This document shows positions 7,250 to 15,252 of a stretch of 18,800 bases of DNA, in pieces. The notes beneath the pieces are model-generated. The model searched no databases. It had not been told where the DNA came from and saw nothing but the letters and a program-made list of their open reading frames with translations. Location: positions 1-18,800 of the forward strand of contig WQUQ01000313.1 of NCBI GenBank assembly GCA_009782025.1, read 5' to 3'. A program made the position numbers and the translations under genes. How positions within the stretch are numbered: the first letter of the stretch is position 1; every line of letters starts with the position of its first letter. The stretch is from Desulfobulbus sp. Its GTDB lineage: Bacteria > Pseudomonadota > Gammaproteobacteria > Burkholderiales > Rhodocyclaceae.

Positions 7250-7846
7250 ATGCAACGTCTCTCCTCCTTTCGCACCGCAAATGCCCCGCGCCAACGCGGC
7301 GCCATCCTGCTCATCACATTGATTACGCTGGTCCTGATGCTGCTGTCGGCATTGGCGTTGATTCGCTCATTTGACACCTCCTTGAGCATGGCCGGCAATC
7401 TGGCATTCAAGCGCGATCTGGTCATTCAGGGAGAACGCGGCATGGCCAAGGCCATTGAACTCTTCGCTGATGGCGGCGCGCTTGGCGATGCCGCAACGCG
7501 CAATGCCGATTCCAGCGCCAACAACTATTTCGCCACCGCGCAGGCCACGAATAATCGCGGCATACCGACTGCCTTGATAACCAAGACTGCAAGCGCCGCT
7601 GATATTAGCGATGCCGGCGCCGGCGTCGAAATCGTCTACATCATTGATCGCATGTGCAAGCCAACAACCGTCGATCCCTCCAGAGAGATGTGCATTGGCT
7701 ACGAACAACCCGCAATTCATGGCGGTTCTTCACATTTGAGCGGCAAGAAGGTTGGACAGTCATTTCAGCCTGTTTATCGCATCAGCGTTCGGGTCAGCGG
7801 GCCGCGCAATACACAGGTCTATCTACAAACCACCATCACACGCTAA
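7250..7846 (+). CDS. pilX: Type IV pilus assembly protein PilX
   Basis: This 198-residue protein has a leader ending QRG at 17, followed by AILLITLITLVLMLLSALALI, a hydrophobic helix without Glu at +5; Glu+5 is commonly absent in PilX/GspK-type minor pilins. The segment SFDTSLSMAGNLAFKRDLVIQGERGMAKAIE is characteristic of betaproteobacterial PilX, where the N-terminal helix continues into the soluble domain. Two cysteines flank CKPTTVDPSREMC near the C-terminal third and may form a disulfide. AAGGGA lies 9 bases before the ATG. The gene is followed by a 187-base gap with a palindromic repeat before pilY1. Confidence 0.87.
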   Translation: MQRLSSFRTANAPRQRGAILLITLITLVLMLLSALALIRSFDTSLSMAGNLAFKRDLVIQGERGMAKAIELFADGGALGDAATRNADSSANNYFATAQATNNRGIPTALITKTASAADISDAGAGVEIVYIIDRMCKPTTVDPSREMCIGYEQPAIHGGSSHLSGKKVGQSFQPVYRISVRVSGPRNTQVYLQTTITR

Positions 7847-7859
7847 GGCAATGATGTTC

Positions 7860-7986
7860 ATTAACCCGGCAATCAAATTTGCATGCTCTTTCCGGCACCG
7901 TTGGCCCCCACCCTGGTCCTCCCCCGCAAGCAGGGGAGGGAACAAGGCCCTTTCCCCCGCTGGCGGGGGAAGGTTGGGATGGGGGG
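7860..7986 (+). repeat. Dispersed palindromic repeat, copy 1 (between pilX and pilY1)
   Basis: Bases 7860-7927 match 12526-12593 at 65 of 68 positions in the same orientation. After the shared part this copy continues with two hairpins: 7918-7924 with 7933-7939 (7-bp stem), and 7949-7960 with 7963-7973 (11 pairs, one bulged T). The outer arms CCCCCACCC and GGGATGGGGGG also pair imperfectly. The repeat lies between cotranscribed genes, so any transcript into pilY1 would carry these hairpins. There is no T-run, so it is not a classic terminator. Confidence 0.85.
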
Positions 7987-8033
7987 CAATACCCTCTATT
8001 GGGTTACCGGTTTAATATATGGCGGAGAAAATC

Positions 8034-11000
8034 ATGATTATCAATCGTTCATTCTGGAAACTGATCGGATCATCTCTGAGTGTGGTCATGCTGGCGCTGA
8101 TGCCGCTGCGGGCCAATGCGGTCGAACTGGCCGACGCCCCGCTGTCGGTCATCAATGTGCCGGGCAATCTGATTCTGGCCTTGTCGGTGGAATTTCCTAC
8201 CGCTTCGACATCCAACTATAACGCGACGGCCTATTCTTCGAGCAATACCTATATGGGGTATTTTGATCCGGACAAATGTTATAGCTATCAATACAATGCT
8301 ACCGCGCCGGCGAGCAGCTATTTCAACCCGGAATCAATGACGACGAAGCATGAATGCACGGGGAGCGCGGCAAAGCCGCTTTGGTCCGGCAATTTCCTCA
8401 ATTATGCCGCGATGCAGACACTGGATACTTTCCGTGCGGTGTTAACCGGAGGGTACCGCAGCGTGGATACCGTGGATGAAACCATCCTGACGAAAACCTA
8501 TATGGGAAGCGATAGTAATGATTCAGCCCCTGACAGGTCAACTGTCAGTACTATTGCCAGTAAAGCGACCCCATTTTCTGCCTGGGATGTCAACAGTCGG
8601 ATAAGAGGCCAGAACATTTCGATGCTCATTGGTTCCACCCTGTCCGGTACGGTTGCTGATTACACCGGGCAGAATCATTTTGTGGCCACAAGCGACCCGA
8701 AATATGCAAACGCCTCGACAACTTACCGGGTCTATATCAACGTCAAGGTTTGCGACAGCGCCGTGAGCCTGGAAGATAACTGCAAGCTCTATGGCGAGCA
8801 TTACAAGCCGGAAGGCTTGATGCAGAAATATTCGTCAAGGCTTCGTTATTCCGCCTTCGGTTATTATAATGACAACAATATTCTACGGGACGGCGGTGTC
8901 ATGCGCGCTCGGATGAAGTTCATTGGCCCGACCGACCCTATCTCCGGCCTGTCTAATAGCAATACCGAGTGGGATCCCGTGACGGGTATCATGGGCGTCA
9001 ACCCGGATTCCTCTGATGCGACGGCGACGGCTACTTTTGCCGCCAGTTCGGGAATAGCCGGCATCACGATTCCCAATAGCGGCGCCATGAATTATCTGAA
9101 CAAGTTTGGCTATTTTGCCAAAAAATATAAAACATACGATAACGTGAGCGAAATGTATTACGCCTCCACGCGCTACCTGCGCAATTTGGGCAATGTGGCG
9201 TCCTATACCTCGCTTGACGGGAAGAGCAAGGCTGATGCGGAAACATTTCTCGATGGTTTTCCCGCCATCACGACGTGGGATGATCCCATCAAATATTCCT
9301 GCCAACAGAATTTCATTCTCGGTATTGGCGACGTTAACACCCATGCCGATGCCAATCTGCCTGGTGTATGCAAGACGGAACTGGGTAGTGATGGCAAACC
9401 TGTAACCACGTGCGCGGTGAGCATGGCCTATGAACCGCCCATGCCCTCTGAGGTCACCAACGATACAACGGTCAATGTCACGACAGCCCTCAATATGATC
9501 AGCACACTGGAATATGGTAATCCTACTACTATAGCCCCATTCCATGGCCGCGGCACTAATGGTACTACCTATATGGGGGCGTTGGCCTATGATGCCCACA
9601 CGAAAGATATTCGCAGCGACATGCCGGGAAAACAAACCGTCAATACGTATTGGCTCGATGTAGTGGAATACCAACAATTCAAGCCTGCCAATCTTTCTTA
9701 CACCCAAAATAATCAGTTCTGGCTGGCTGCCAAGTATGGCGGATTCAAGGTTCCAGCCGATTTCGATCCCTATGCGGCAACCAATAATGCGACAACGATT
9801 CCCGCTAGCAGTTGGTGGACAAGCGGCGACAGGATCACGAGTAATGGCGTTATCGTCAATCCAGGCAACACTAATCCGAGTAATGGTGATGTAAAGCGCC
9901 CCGATAATTTCTTTCTCGGCAGTGCGCCGGACCGGATGAAGTCCGGTCTGACCACCGCATTTGAAAAAATCATTTCCGAAACGGCCTTGGCGGGTTCGAG
10001 CATTCTTTCCAGCCCCAGCCCTTTCCAGAAATCGAGCGGCAACGCCAACTACAGTGTCAGCTATGACGCCAATACCTGGTCGTCAACCCTGGTGGGGCAA
10101 CTCCTCGATTACACGGCCGGCGCCGCCTCGGCCACCACCGTGTGGGACGCCACGGCCTTGCTGGATAATCGTACCGCCAGCGACCGCTTCATCGTGACCT
10201 GGAACACGATGGGCGTGCCTTTTGACGTCGCCCACCTGAGCGCCGCTCAGAAAACGGCATTGGGCGCCGATGCCGGCGCCATCGTCGATTACCTGCGCGG
10301 CGACCGCAGTCTGGAAAACGGGACTTTTCGCACCCGCACCCATCTGTTGGGCGATGTCGTCAATGCCAAACTGCTGGCGGTGAGCATCCCCAGTCAAGGG
10401 CTTTGGGAGTCTTACAACCCGGGTTATGGAAAATTCCGCAGCGACCACAGCAGCCGGCCGACGATCGTTTATGTCGGCGCCAACGATGGCATGCTGCATG
10501 CCTTTGACGGCACCGTGCCCAGCGCTGTCGGCGCGACCTGCACATCGCTGCTGACCGGAAGCAGTTGCGGCAAGGAGTTGTTCGGCTATGTCCCGGGCCT
10601 GATCTACGGCGATGCCGTCCATGGCGGACTCGCTTCCCTGACCAATCCGCATTTCGATCACCGCTATCTCGTCGATGGCACGCCCATGGTGAGCGATGTC
10701 GATTTCAAAAACACCTATGGCGCCACGGCCACAAACAACGATTGGCGCTCCGTTCTGATTGGCGGACTGGGCAAGGGCGGCAAGGGGTACTATGCCATTG
10801 ACGTGACCAATCCCAGCGACTGGACCAGCGAGACGATGGTCGCCAGCAGGGCGCTGTGGGAATTTTCCGATACGCATATGGGCTACAGCTATGGCGACCC
10901 AGTCGTCGCCAAGACCCCGGAATTCGGCTGGACGGTCGTTCTGGCATCCGGTTACAACAACGACGATGACAAGACTTATCTCTACCTGGTGAATCCGCGT

Positions 11001-11867
11001 ACCGGCGAGCTGCTGAAAACCATTGCGCTGCCGGAAGGCTCCAATTTCGCGCATGTCACGGCGTACTCGCCGGACTACCGCGACCTGACCGCCGATGCCG
11101 TCTATGGCGGCGACTTGAACGGCAATCTCTGGCGCATCGATCTGACCGGCGTTGCCGGCGCCAGCGGCGACGTCAGCTATGCCTATGGCGTCGAGAAAAT
11201 TGCCAAATTGACCGCTCCCGACGGCACGCCACAACCCGTTACGATCCGGCCGCTGGTCGAGATCGATCCGGCTTCCGGCAAACGTTATGTGCTGATCGGC
11301 ACGGGCCAGATGCTGTCGGCGCAGGATACGCAAACCACGCAGACTCAGACTTTCTACGCCATCGCGGATGGGATGTGGCAAGCCGGCCAGTTTGCCGAAT
11401 TCGCATTACCCGCCACACGGGCGACCTTGAATGAGAACACCGATCTCTTGACGGGTATCGGTAGTGACCCCGCGCTGGATAGCGGCTGGTATTTCGATCT
11501 GGCCAAAGATCCAACGACGCATATCACCGAACGCGTCGTTATCGATATGGCCGCCACCAACTCCGGTGTCGTTTCTTTCGCGGCCAATTTGCCCAATGAC
11601 GACCCTTGCGCGCCCGGCGGACCTTCGCGCGTCTTCGCGCTCAATTTCGCCTCGGGCGTCACGGTACTGACGGGGAGTTCCGGCGAACTGATCGCCTCTC
11701 TGACCATCACTGCGGGTGTTACCGAGATTGCATTTTCGGATGTCGGCGGGAAGACTGGCCTCAATGTGGGCGGCAGGGACCAACACATCACGAATGCACC
11801 TGGTCATTTTGGCGGGCCAGGCGCTTACAAGCGTTTGAACTGGCGCGAGGTTCCGTCGGCCGATTGA
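8034..11867 (+). CDS. pilY1: Type IV pilus tip-associated adhesin PilY1
   Basis: A secreted protein of 1277 residues from this start. A signal peptide spans about 1-29, cut after RANA. The N-terminal half (about 30-625) begins NLILALSVEFPTA where some PilY1 proteins carry a von Willebrand A domain; no DxSxS MIDAS motif is seen. The conserved PilY1/PilC C-terminal domain begins near residue 629 (LGSAPDRMKSGLTTAFEKII) and contains an RGD at 755-757 (LRGDRS), the propeller strand VYVGANDGMLHAFDG (about 812-826), GYNNDDDKTYLYLV (about 973) and YGGDLNGNLWRIDL (about 1024). The loop before the last motif, DYRDLTAD, lacks the DxNxDGxxD calcium site known from Pseudomonas. The start at 8034 has GGAG 6 bases upstream; ATG 8019 is an alternative. 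The first half is AT-richer than the second. PilY1 caps the pilus and acts in adhesion and in retraction control. Confidence 0.93.
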   Translation: MIINRSFWKLIGSSLSVVMLALMPLRANAVELADAPLSVINVPGNLILALSVEFPTASTSNYNATAYSSSNTYMGYFDPDKCYSYQYNATAPASSYFNPESMTTKHECTGSAAKPLWSGNFLNYAAMQTLDTFRAVLTGGYRSVDTVDETILTKTYMGSDSNDSAPDRSTVSTIASKATPFSAWDVNSRIRGQNISMLIGSTLSGTVADYTGQNHFVATSDPKYANASTTYRVYINVKVCDSAVSLEDNCKLYGEHYKPEGLMQKYSSRLRYSAFGYYNDNNILRDGGVMRARMKFIGPTDPISGLSNSNTEWDPVTGIMGVNPDSSDATATATFAASSGIAGITIPNSGAMNYLNKFGYFAKKYKTYDNVSEMYYASTRYLRNLGNVASYTSLDGKSKADAETFLDGFPAITTWDDPIKYSCQQNFILGIGDVNTHADANLPGVCKTELGSDGKPVTTCAVSMAYEPPMPSEVTNDTTVNVTTALNMISTLEYGNPTTIAPFHGRGTNGTTYMGALAYDAHTKDIRSDMPGKQTVNTYWLDVVEYQQFKPANLSYTQNNQFWLAAKYGGFKVPADFDPYAATNNATTIPASSWWTSGDRITSNGVIVNPGNTNPSNGDVKRPDNFFLGSAPDRMKSGLTTAFEKIISETALAGSSILSSPSPFQKSSGNANYSVSYDANTWSSTLVGQLLDYTAGAASATTVWDATALLDNRTASDRFIVTWNTMGVPFDVAHLSAAQKTALGADAGAIVDYLRGDRSLENGTFRTRTHLLGDVVNAKLLAVSIPSQGLWESYNPGYGKFRSDHSSRPTIVYVGANDGMLHAFDGTVPSAVGATCTSLLTGSSCGKELFGYVPGLIYGDAVHGGLASLTNPHFDHRYLVDGTPMVSDVDFKNTYGATATNNDWRSVLIGGLGKGGKGYYAIDVTNPSDWTSETMVASRALWEFSDTHMGYSYGDPVVAKTPEFGWTVVLASGYNNDDDKTYLYLVNPRTGELLKTIALPEGSNFAHVTAYSPDYRDLTADAVYGGDLNGNLWRIDLTGVAGASGDVSYAYGVEKIAKLTAPDGTPQPVTIRPLVEIDPASGKRYVLIGTGQMLSAQDTQTTQTQTFYAIADGMWQAGQFAEFALPATRATLNENTDLLTGIGSDPALDSGWYFDLAKDPTTHITERVVIDMAATNSGVVSFAANLPNDDPCAPGGPSRVFALNFASGVTVLTGSSGELIASLTITAGVTEIAFSDVGGKTGLNVGGRDQHITNAPGHFGGPGAYKRLNWREVPSAD

Positions 11868-11871
11868 GTAC

Positions 11872-12495
11872 GTGGGCGATGAATGGCGCTCTCCCCGGCG
11901 CGGGGAGAGCCTTGGCCGCGCTACATTGTGGTCGCTGTTCGTTCATTTTCTGGTTTTGACGTTTCTGGCGGCTCACCAGGAAAGACCGCGCTTGCTTCAG
12001 CCGCCGCCGCCAGCCTTGTCGGTGTACCTGGCGGCCTTGGGTGGAAATCCGGTCACGCCGCTCGCTGATTCGAGACCGGTTCTCCACGACGATCAGCAAA
12101 CCGATCCAGCCCTCGTTGCCGCGGATGACGATGCGCAAGCAGCAAAGCCAGCCAAAGCGGGCGAGGATGGCGAGGCCGCCAAACCGGAGCAGCCCATTTA
12201 TTTTCCGAGCCGGATACTCGATCGACCTACGGTACCTGTCAGCGCGCCCGATCCACGCCGGTTTCTGACGGGTACTGATCTGCCGGCATTACCCATCCGT
12301 TTGCGCTTGTTCGTCGATACCACGGGGAGGGTAACGAAAATCGACATCCTGCCCCCAGAATACATTGATCCAGAACGTATTGAACCGGTCAAAGCCATGT
12401 TCATGGCGACCCGGTTCATCCCCGGCAGTATTCGCGGGACAAGGCTCCCCAGCTATCTTGACATCGAGATCATGCTCAGCGACTTCAATCGTTAG
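11872..12495 (+). CDS. TonB-like energy transducer at the end of the pilus operon
   Basis: This 207-residue protein has TonB architecture: a cytoplasmic N-terminus of about 16 residues, one membrane helix (ATLWSLFVHFLVLTFLAAH, about 17-35), a proline-rich segment (QPPPPALS, 43-50), an acidic/Ala-Lys periplasmic linker (about 75-107), and a C-terminal domain (about 139-203) with LPIRLRLFVDTTGRVTKIDI and the helix-plus-strand end of TonB C-terminal domains. Ser21 and His25 have the same spacing as the essential Ser16/His20 of E. coli TonB. The IYFPSRILDRPTVP segment resembles the pre-domain motif of other TonB-like proteins. It starts with GTG 4 bases after pilY1, with no strong ribosome binding site, so translation is probably coupled. 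No exbB/exbD or TonB-dependent receptor is nearby. The stop codon lies within a MITE-like terminal repeat. Confidence 0.72.
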   Translation: MGDEWRSPRRGESLGRATLWSLFVHFLVLTFLAAHQERPRLLQPPPPALSVYLAALGGNPVTPLADSRPVLHDDQQTDPALVAADDDAQAAKPAKAGEDGEAAKPEQPIYFPSRILDRPTVPVSAPDPRRFLTGTDLPALPIRLRLFVDTTGRVTKIDILPPEYIDPERIEPVKAMFMATRFIPGSIRGTRLPSYLDIEIMLSDFNR

Positions 12496-12525
12496 AGCGC
12501 TTTCTGCTCATGCGCTTACGGTTCT

Positions 12526-12593
12526 ATTAACCCGGCGATCAAATTTGCATGCTCTTTCCGGTACCGTTGGCCCCCACCCTGGCCCTCCCCCGC
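12526..12593 (+). repeat. Dispersed repeat module, copy 2
   Basis: This 68-bp stretch matches 7860-7927 at 65 of 68 bases in direct orientation. The first 45 bases are not palindromic; the last 23 form the left arm of the hairpin at 12571-12619. The two copies bracket pilY1 and the TonB-like gene. Confidence 0.9.
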
Positions 12594-12619
12594 TTGGCGG
12601 GGGAGGGCCAGGGTGGGGG
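12571..12619. repeat. Perfect 23-bp inverted repeat with 3-base loop
   Basis: 12571-12593 and 12597-12619 are exact reverse complements separated by TTG. The stem is very GC-rich and would form a long hairpin in RNA or extruded DNA. No T-run follows, so intrinsic termination is not indicated. It lies 75 bases after the last gene of the pilus operon and could protect or end that transcript (inference). Confidence 0.92.
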
Positions 12620-12706
12620 AGCGGCGTTTGAAGTTGCGCATGGCGTTCAGAAAAATGTCAGCATTTGAATCAAAACCGCTCTAAATATTGACTATCCTCA
12701 CTCGTC

Positions 12707-12772
12707 ATGCTGCGCGTAGTCGCAGCATCCATGCGGGTTTGTCATTCCGCGACTTCGCGCGGAATGACAAAC
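12707..12772. repeat. Two adjacent hairpins between convergent operons
   Basis: The first hairpin pairs ATGCTGCG (12707-12714) with CGCAGCAT (12721-12728), loop of 6. The second pairs 12737-12751 (GTTTGTCATTCCGCG) perfectly with 12758-12772, loop ACTTCG. The second is followed by TTTAATGG on the plus strand and preceded by GGG, so it could act as a weak bidirectional terminator. GTCATTCC palindromes of this kind are widespread intergenic repeats in beta- and gammaproteobacteria. Confidence 0.85.
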
Positions 12773-12796
12773 TTTAATGGCCGGATGAATAATTCC

Positions 12797-12913
12797 GTCA
12801 TTCCCGCGTGTTTCTGGCGGGAATCCAGCGTCTTTGCTTTTTCAGCCGCGGTCATGCCCCGCTGCGCGGGGCGGTAAGTCACGGGATTTCCGCCAAGAGC
12901 GCACGGGAATGAC
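12797..12913. repeat. Composite inverted-repeat unit, GTCATTCCCG ... CGGGAATGAC
   Basis: The outer arms at 12797-12806 and 12904-12913 are exact inverted repeats about 117 bp apart. Inside are ATTCCCGC/GCGGGAAT (12800-12807 with 12817-12824) and GCCCCGC/GCGGGGC (12856-12862 with 12866-12872). The ATTCCC...GGGAAT core recalls the dRS3 elements of Neisseria, although the spacer here is longer. No coding frame is evident. Confidence 0.8.
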
Positions 12914-13028
12914 AAGGGGGCTGCGGCCTCGTTTGGCTCGCGGGAAAGTTGTCAGAATATGAACAGAAACCTCGCTAGATTCAGGCGCCGTCAAAACGGC
13001 AACTGACCGATCAAGTCAGCCTGAACTT

Positions 13029-14261
13029 CTACACGTGATGGCAGTAGCCCATGTCGAGCGCCTGGCTGACGGCTCTGACGCGGGCCATGTGGATGCGTTC
13101 GGGGATTTGTTGTGGCGTGTCGCAGGCGCGGGCGATGGCGCCGGCATCGACGGTGTTGACCGCCGCCAGCGCCGCGCGCAGGCGCTCCGGGCTGGCGTAG
13201 GGGCAGTCTTGCCAGCCCAGGCGACCGGTGTAGTCGCAGAGGCAGGCTTGCAGCAATTGCTCGAAGCGTTGCGGTCGGCGCAGGGCGTCGCATTTTTCCA
13301 GCAGGCCGACGAGGGTGGCGGCGCGCAGGTCGCCGGCGCGGTGGATGACGCCGTGGTGGCGGGCCATCAGCAGCGCCAGTTCGCGGCAATCGACGGGGAC
13401 GCGCAGGCGCGCCGCCATTTGTTCGATCAGGCCGACGCCGCGCTCCTCGTGGCCGACGTGGCGAGGCCGGATGTCGGTCGGCGTCAGCGCCTTGCCGAGA
13501 TCGTGGGTCAGTGCGGCGAAACGCACCGGCAGGGCGTAGCCGCGCCGGGCCGACTGGCTGACGACGAGCAGGGTGTGGATGCCGGCGTCGATTTCCGGGT
13601 GATAGTCGGCGCGTTGCGGCACGCCGAACAGGGCGTCGACTTCCGGCAACAGGCGGGCCAGCGCGCCGCATTCGCGCAAGACTTCGAACATCCGCGCCGG
13701 CTCGGCTTCCATCAAACCTCTGGCCAGTTCCTGCCAGACGCGCTCGGCGACCAGATGATCGACCTCGCCGCCGGCGACCATGGCGCGCATCAGGGCCAGG
13801 GTTTCCGGGGCCACCGTGAAGTCGCCGAAGCGGGCGGCGAAGCGGGCCAGGCGCAAGAGGCGCACCGGGTCTTCGGCAAAGGCCGGGCCGACGTGACGCA
13901 GCACCTTGTCGGCGAGATCGCGGCGGCCATGGTGCGGGTCGATCAACTGGCCGGCTTCGTCCTTGGCCATGGCGTTGATGGTCAGGTCGCGGCGGCCGAG
14001 ATCATCGGCCAGCGTGACATCGGGCGCGGCATGAAAGGTGAAGCCGTGGTAGCCGCGGCCGCTTTTGCGCTCGGTGCGGGCCAGCGCGTATTCCTCGCCA
14101 CTGTGCGGGTGGATGAAGACCGGAAAATCCTTGCCGACCGGCCGAAAGCCTTGCGCCAGCAACTCTTCCGGCGTCGCGCCGACGACCACGTAATCGCGGT
14201 CGGCGCTGGGCCGGCCGAGCCATTCGTCGCGGACGGCGCCGCCGACGACATAGATCTGCAT
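13029..14261 (-). CDS. cca: Multifunctional CCA-adding protein (tRNA nucleotidyltransferase with HD domain)
   Basis: This enzyme of 410 residues builds or repairs the 3' CCA end of tRNA, using CTP and ATP without a template. The class II nucleotidyltransferase head begins at the first residues: GGAVRD at 7-12, then DRDYVVVG with the catalytic Asp21 and Asp23, [10 protein letters not shown] at 90-99, and [16 protein letters not shown] at 130-145. The C-terminal HD domain shows HDLGK (253-257) and HHG (302-304), as in E. coli-type Cca, which also has phosphatase and 2',3'-cyclic phosphodiesterase activity. The start ATG ([12 protein letters not shown]) matches the family; an upstream open extension to 14393 overlaps the preceding gene and is not coding. 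It lies 14 bases after the NDUFA9-like gene. Confidence 0.96.
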   Translation of the reverse strand: MQIYVVGGAVRDEWLGRPSADRDYVVVGATPEELLAQGFRPVGKDFPVFIHPHSGEEYALARTERKSGRGYHGFTFHAAPDVTLADDLGRRDLTINAMAKDEAGQLIDPHHGRRDLADKVLRHVGPAFAEDPVRLLRLARFAARFGDFTVAPETLALMRAMVAGGEVDHLVAERVWQELARGLMEAEPARMFEVLRECGALARLLPEVDALFGVPQRADYHPEIDAGIHTLLVVSQSARRGYALPVRFAALTHDLGKALTPTDIRPRHVGHEERGVGLIEQMAARLRVPVDCRELALLMARHHGVIHRAGDLRAATLVGLLEKCDALRRPQRFEQLLQACLCDYTGRLGWQDCPYASPERLRAALAAVNTVDAGAIARACDTPQQIPERIHMARVRAVSQALDMGYCHHV

Positions 14262-14275
14262 GCGGCGGCCGGCGG

Positions 14276-15217
14276 TCAGCGTCCGGCGTGGCAGCGGAAG
14301 CCGTCGAGTTTGCCCTTCGGCGTCAGGTGCGCCACGTAGGTCGGCGCCACGGCTTCCAGCGCGGCCGGATGCCAGGCGGGCGGCAGCCGGCAATCGCCGC
14401 CGGCGCAGACGTTATCGACCTGCATCGAGCGCAGGTTGTCCGGCGACAGCAGCGGCTTGGGGGCCAGCGACATCAGGCCGGCTTGCAGGTAGGCCAAACC
14501 GTTGGGCAGGGCGACGATGCACGCCTTGCCGCCGCACAGCGCGGCGGTGTATTCGACCAGTTGGCGCAAGGTATAGACCCTGGGGCCGACCAGATCGTAG
14601 GTCTGGCCGAAGGTGGCGGCATCGCCAAGACTGCCCACGAAGGCATCGGCGACATCGCCGACCCACACCGGCTGAAAGCGCGCCTGGCCGAAGCCGAGCG
14701 GAAAGATCGGCGACGCCTTGAGCACCTGGGCAAACAGGTTGAGGAAGGCATCGCCCAAGCCGAAAACGACCGACGGGCGAAAGATGGTCACGTCGAGTTC
14801 GCCCTGGGCGGCGCGAACGATGGCCTCGCCTTCGCCTTTCGAGGCGAGATATTTCGACGGCCCCTGGGGATCGGCCTTGAGCGCGCTCATGTGCAGCAGA
14901 CGGCGGACGCCGGCGGCCCGGCAGGCGGCGACGATGGTTTTCGGCAAGTCGACGTGCGCTTTGGTGAAATCGCCGCCGTGCAGGATGCCGACCAGATTGA
15001 TTACCGCGTCATGGCCGTGCATCAGCCCGGTCAAGGTCCTGGCGCAGTGGATGTCGGCTTCCGGCATGTCCACGCCGGGCTGCATGATGAGCGCCTTGGT
15101 CCGTTCCCGATGGCGGGTCGGAATGGTCGCCTCGATGCCGCGTTGCGACAGGCGATTGGCGATGTAGGTACCGATAAAACCGCTACCCCCCAGCAACAAG
15201 ACCTTTTTGATGTCCAT
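14276..15217 (-). CDS. Complex I NDUFA9-like NAD(P)-binding SDR protein
   Basis: This 313-residue atypical short-chain dehydrogenase has a Rossmann start [17 protein letters not shown] with the glycine-rich motif GGSGFIG at 10-16, the strand [10 protein letters not shown] (70-79), a catalytic-type Ser111 (HMSAL) and YLASK (Tyr123, Lys127). The second half (about 147-215) carries [11 protein letters not shown] and [12 protein letters not shown], as in the NDUFA9/YfcH-like group. Bacterial members are annotated as complex I NDUFA9 subunit family, but their role in bacteria is not established. The frame stays open far upstream through the transglycosylase gene; [11 protein letters not shown] is the only start that begins the Rossmann fold correctly. 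It follows the transglycosylase by 35 bases and precedes cca by 14, so one operon is likely. Confidence 0.9.
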   Translation of the reverse strand: MDIKKVLLLGGSGFIGTYIANRLSQRGIEATIPTRHRERTKALIMQPGVDMPEADIHCARTLTGLMHGHDAVINLVGILHGGDFTKAHVDLPKTIVAACRAAGVRRLLHMSALKADPQGPSKYLASKGEGEAIVRAAQGELDVTIFRPSVVFGLGDAFLNLFAQVLKASPIFPLGFGQARFQPVWVGDVADAFVGSLGDAATFGQTYDLVGPRVYTLRQLVEYTAALCGGKACIVALPNGLAYLQAGLMSLAPKPLLSPDNLRSMQVDNVCAGGDCRLPPAWHPAALEAVAPTYVAHLTPKGKLDGFRCHAGR

Positions 15218-15252
15218 CCGGCACCCCGCTGTGTTTTTACAAAAGCACGATT

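Larger units (their letters stand above)
12493..12684. mobile_element. MITE-like element with short terminal inverted repeats and TA ends
   Basis: TTAGAGCG at 12492-12499 is the reverse complement of CGCTCTAA at 12677-12684. Past one mismatch the pairing continues for three more bases (TTT/AAA). The unit is bounded by TA on both sides, as expected for insertion at a TA dinucleotide by a Tc1/mariner (IS630-type) transposase acting in trans. It is about 190 bp, noncoding, and contains the dispersed 68-bp module and a perfect 23-bp hairpin. The left TA supplies the first two bases of the TAG stop of the TonB-like gene. The assignment rests on ends and size only. Confidence 0.5.
12496..13028. other. 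533-bp noncoding block between convergent operons
   Basis: Apart from the repeats listed separately (12493-12913), the stretch 12914-13028 holds only two short 5-bp hairpins: GCCGT/ACGGC at 12987-13000 and CTGAC/GTCAG at 13003-13019. The latter lies just past the end of cca and could be part of its transcript end. No open reading frame in the block has coding character, and no RNA gene was recognised. Confidence 0.7.

Noticed and set aside
7918..7973. Hairpins after pilX as a rho-independent terminator splitting the operon
   Set aside because: No T-run follows either stem and the same sequence recurs at 12526-12593, so it is better explained as a dispersed repeat.
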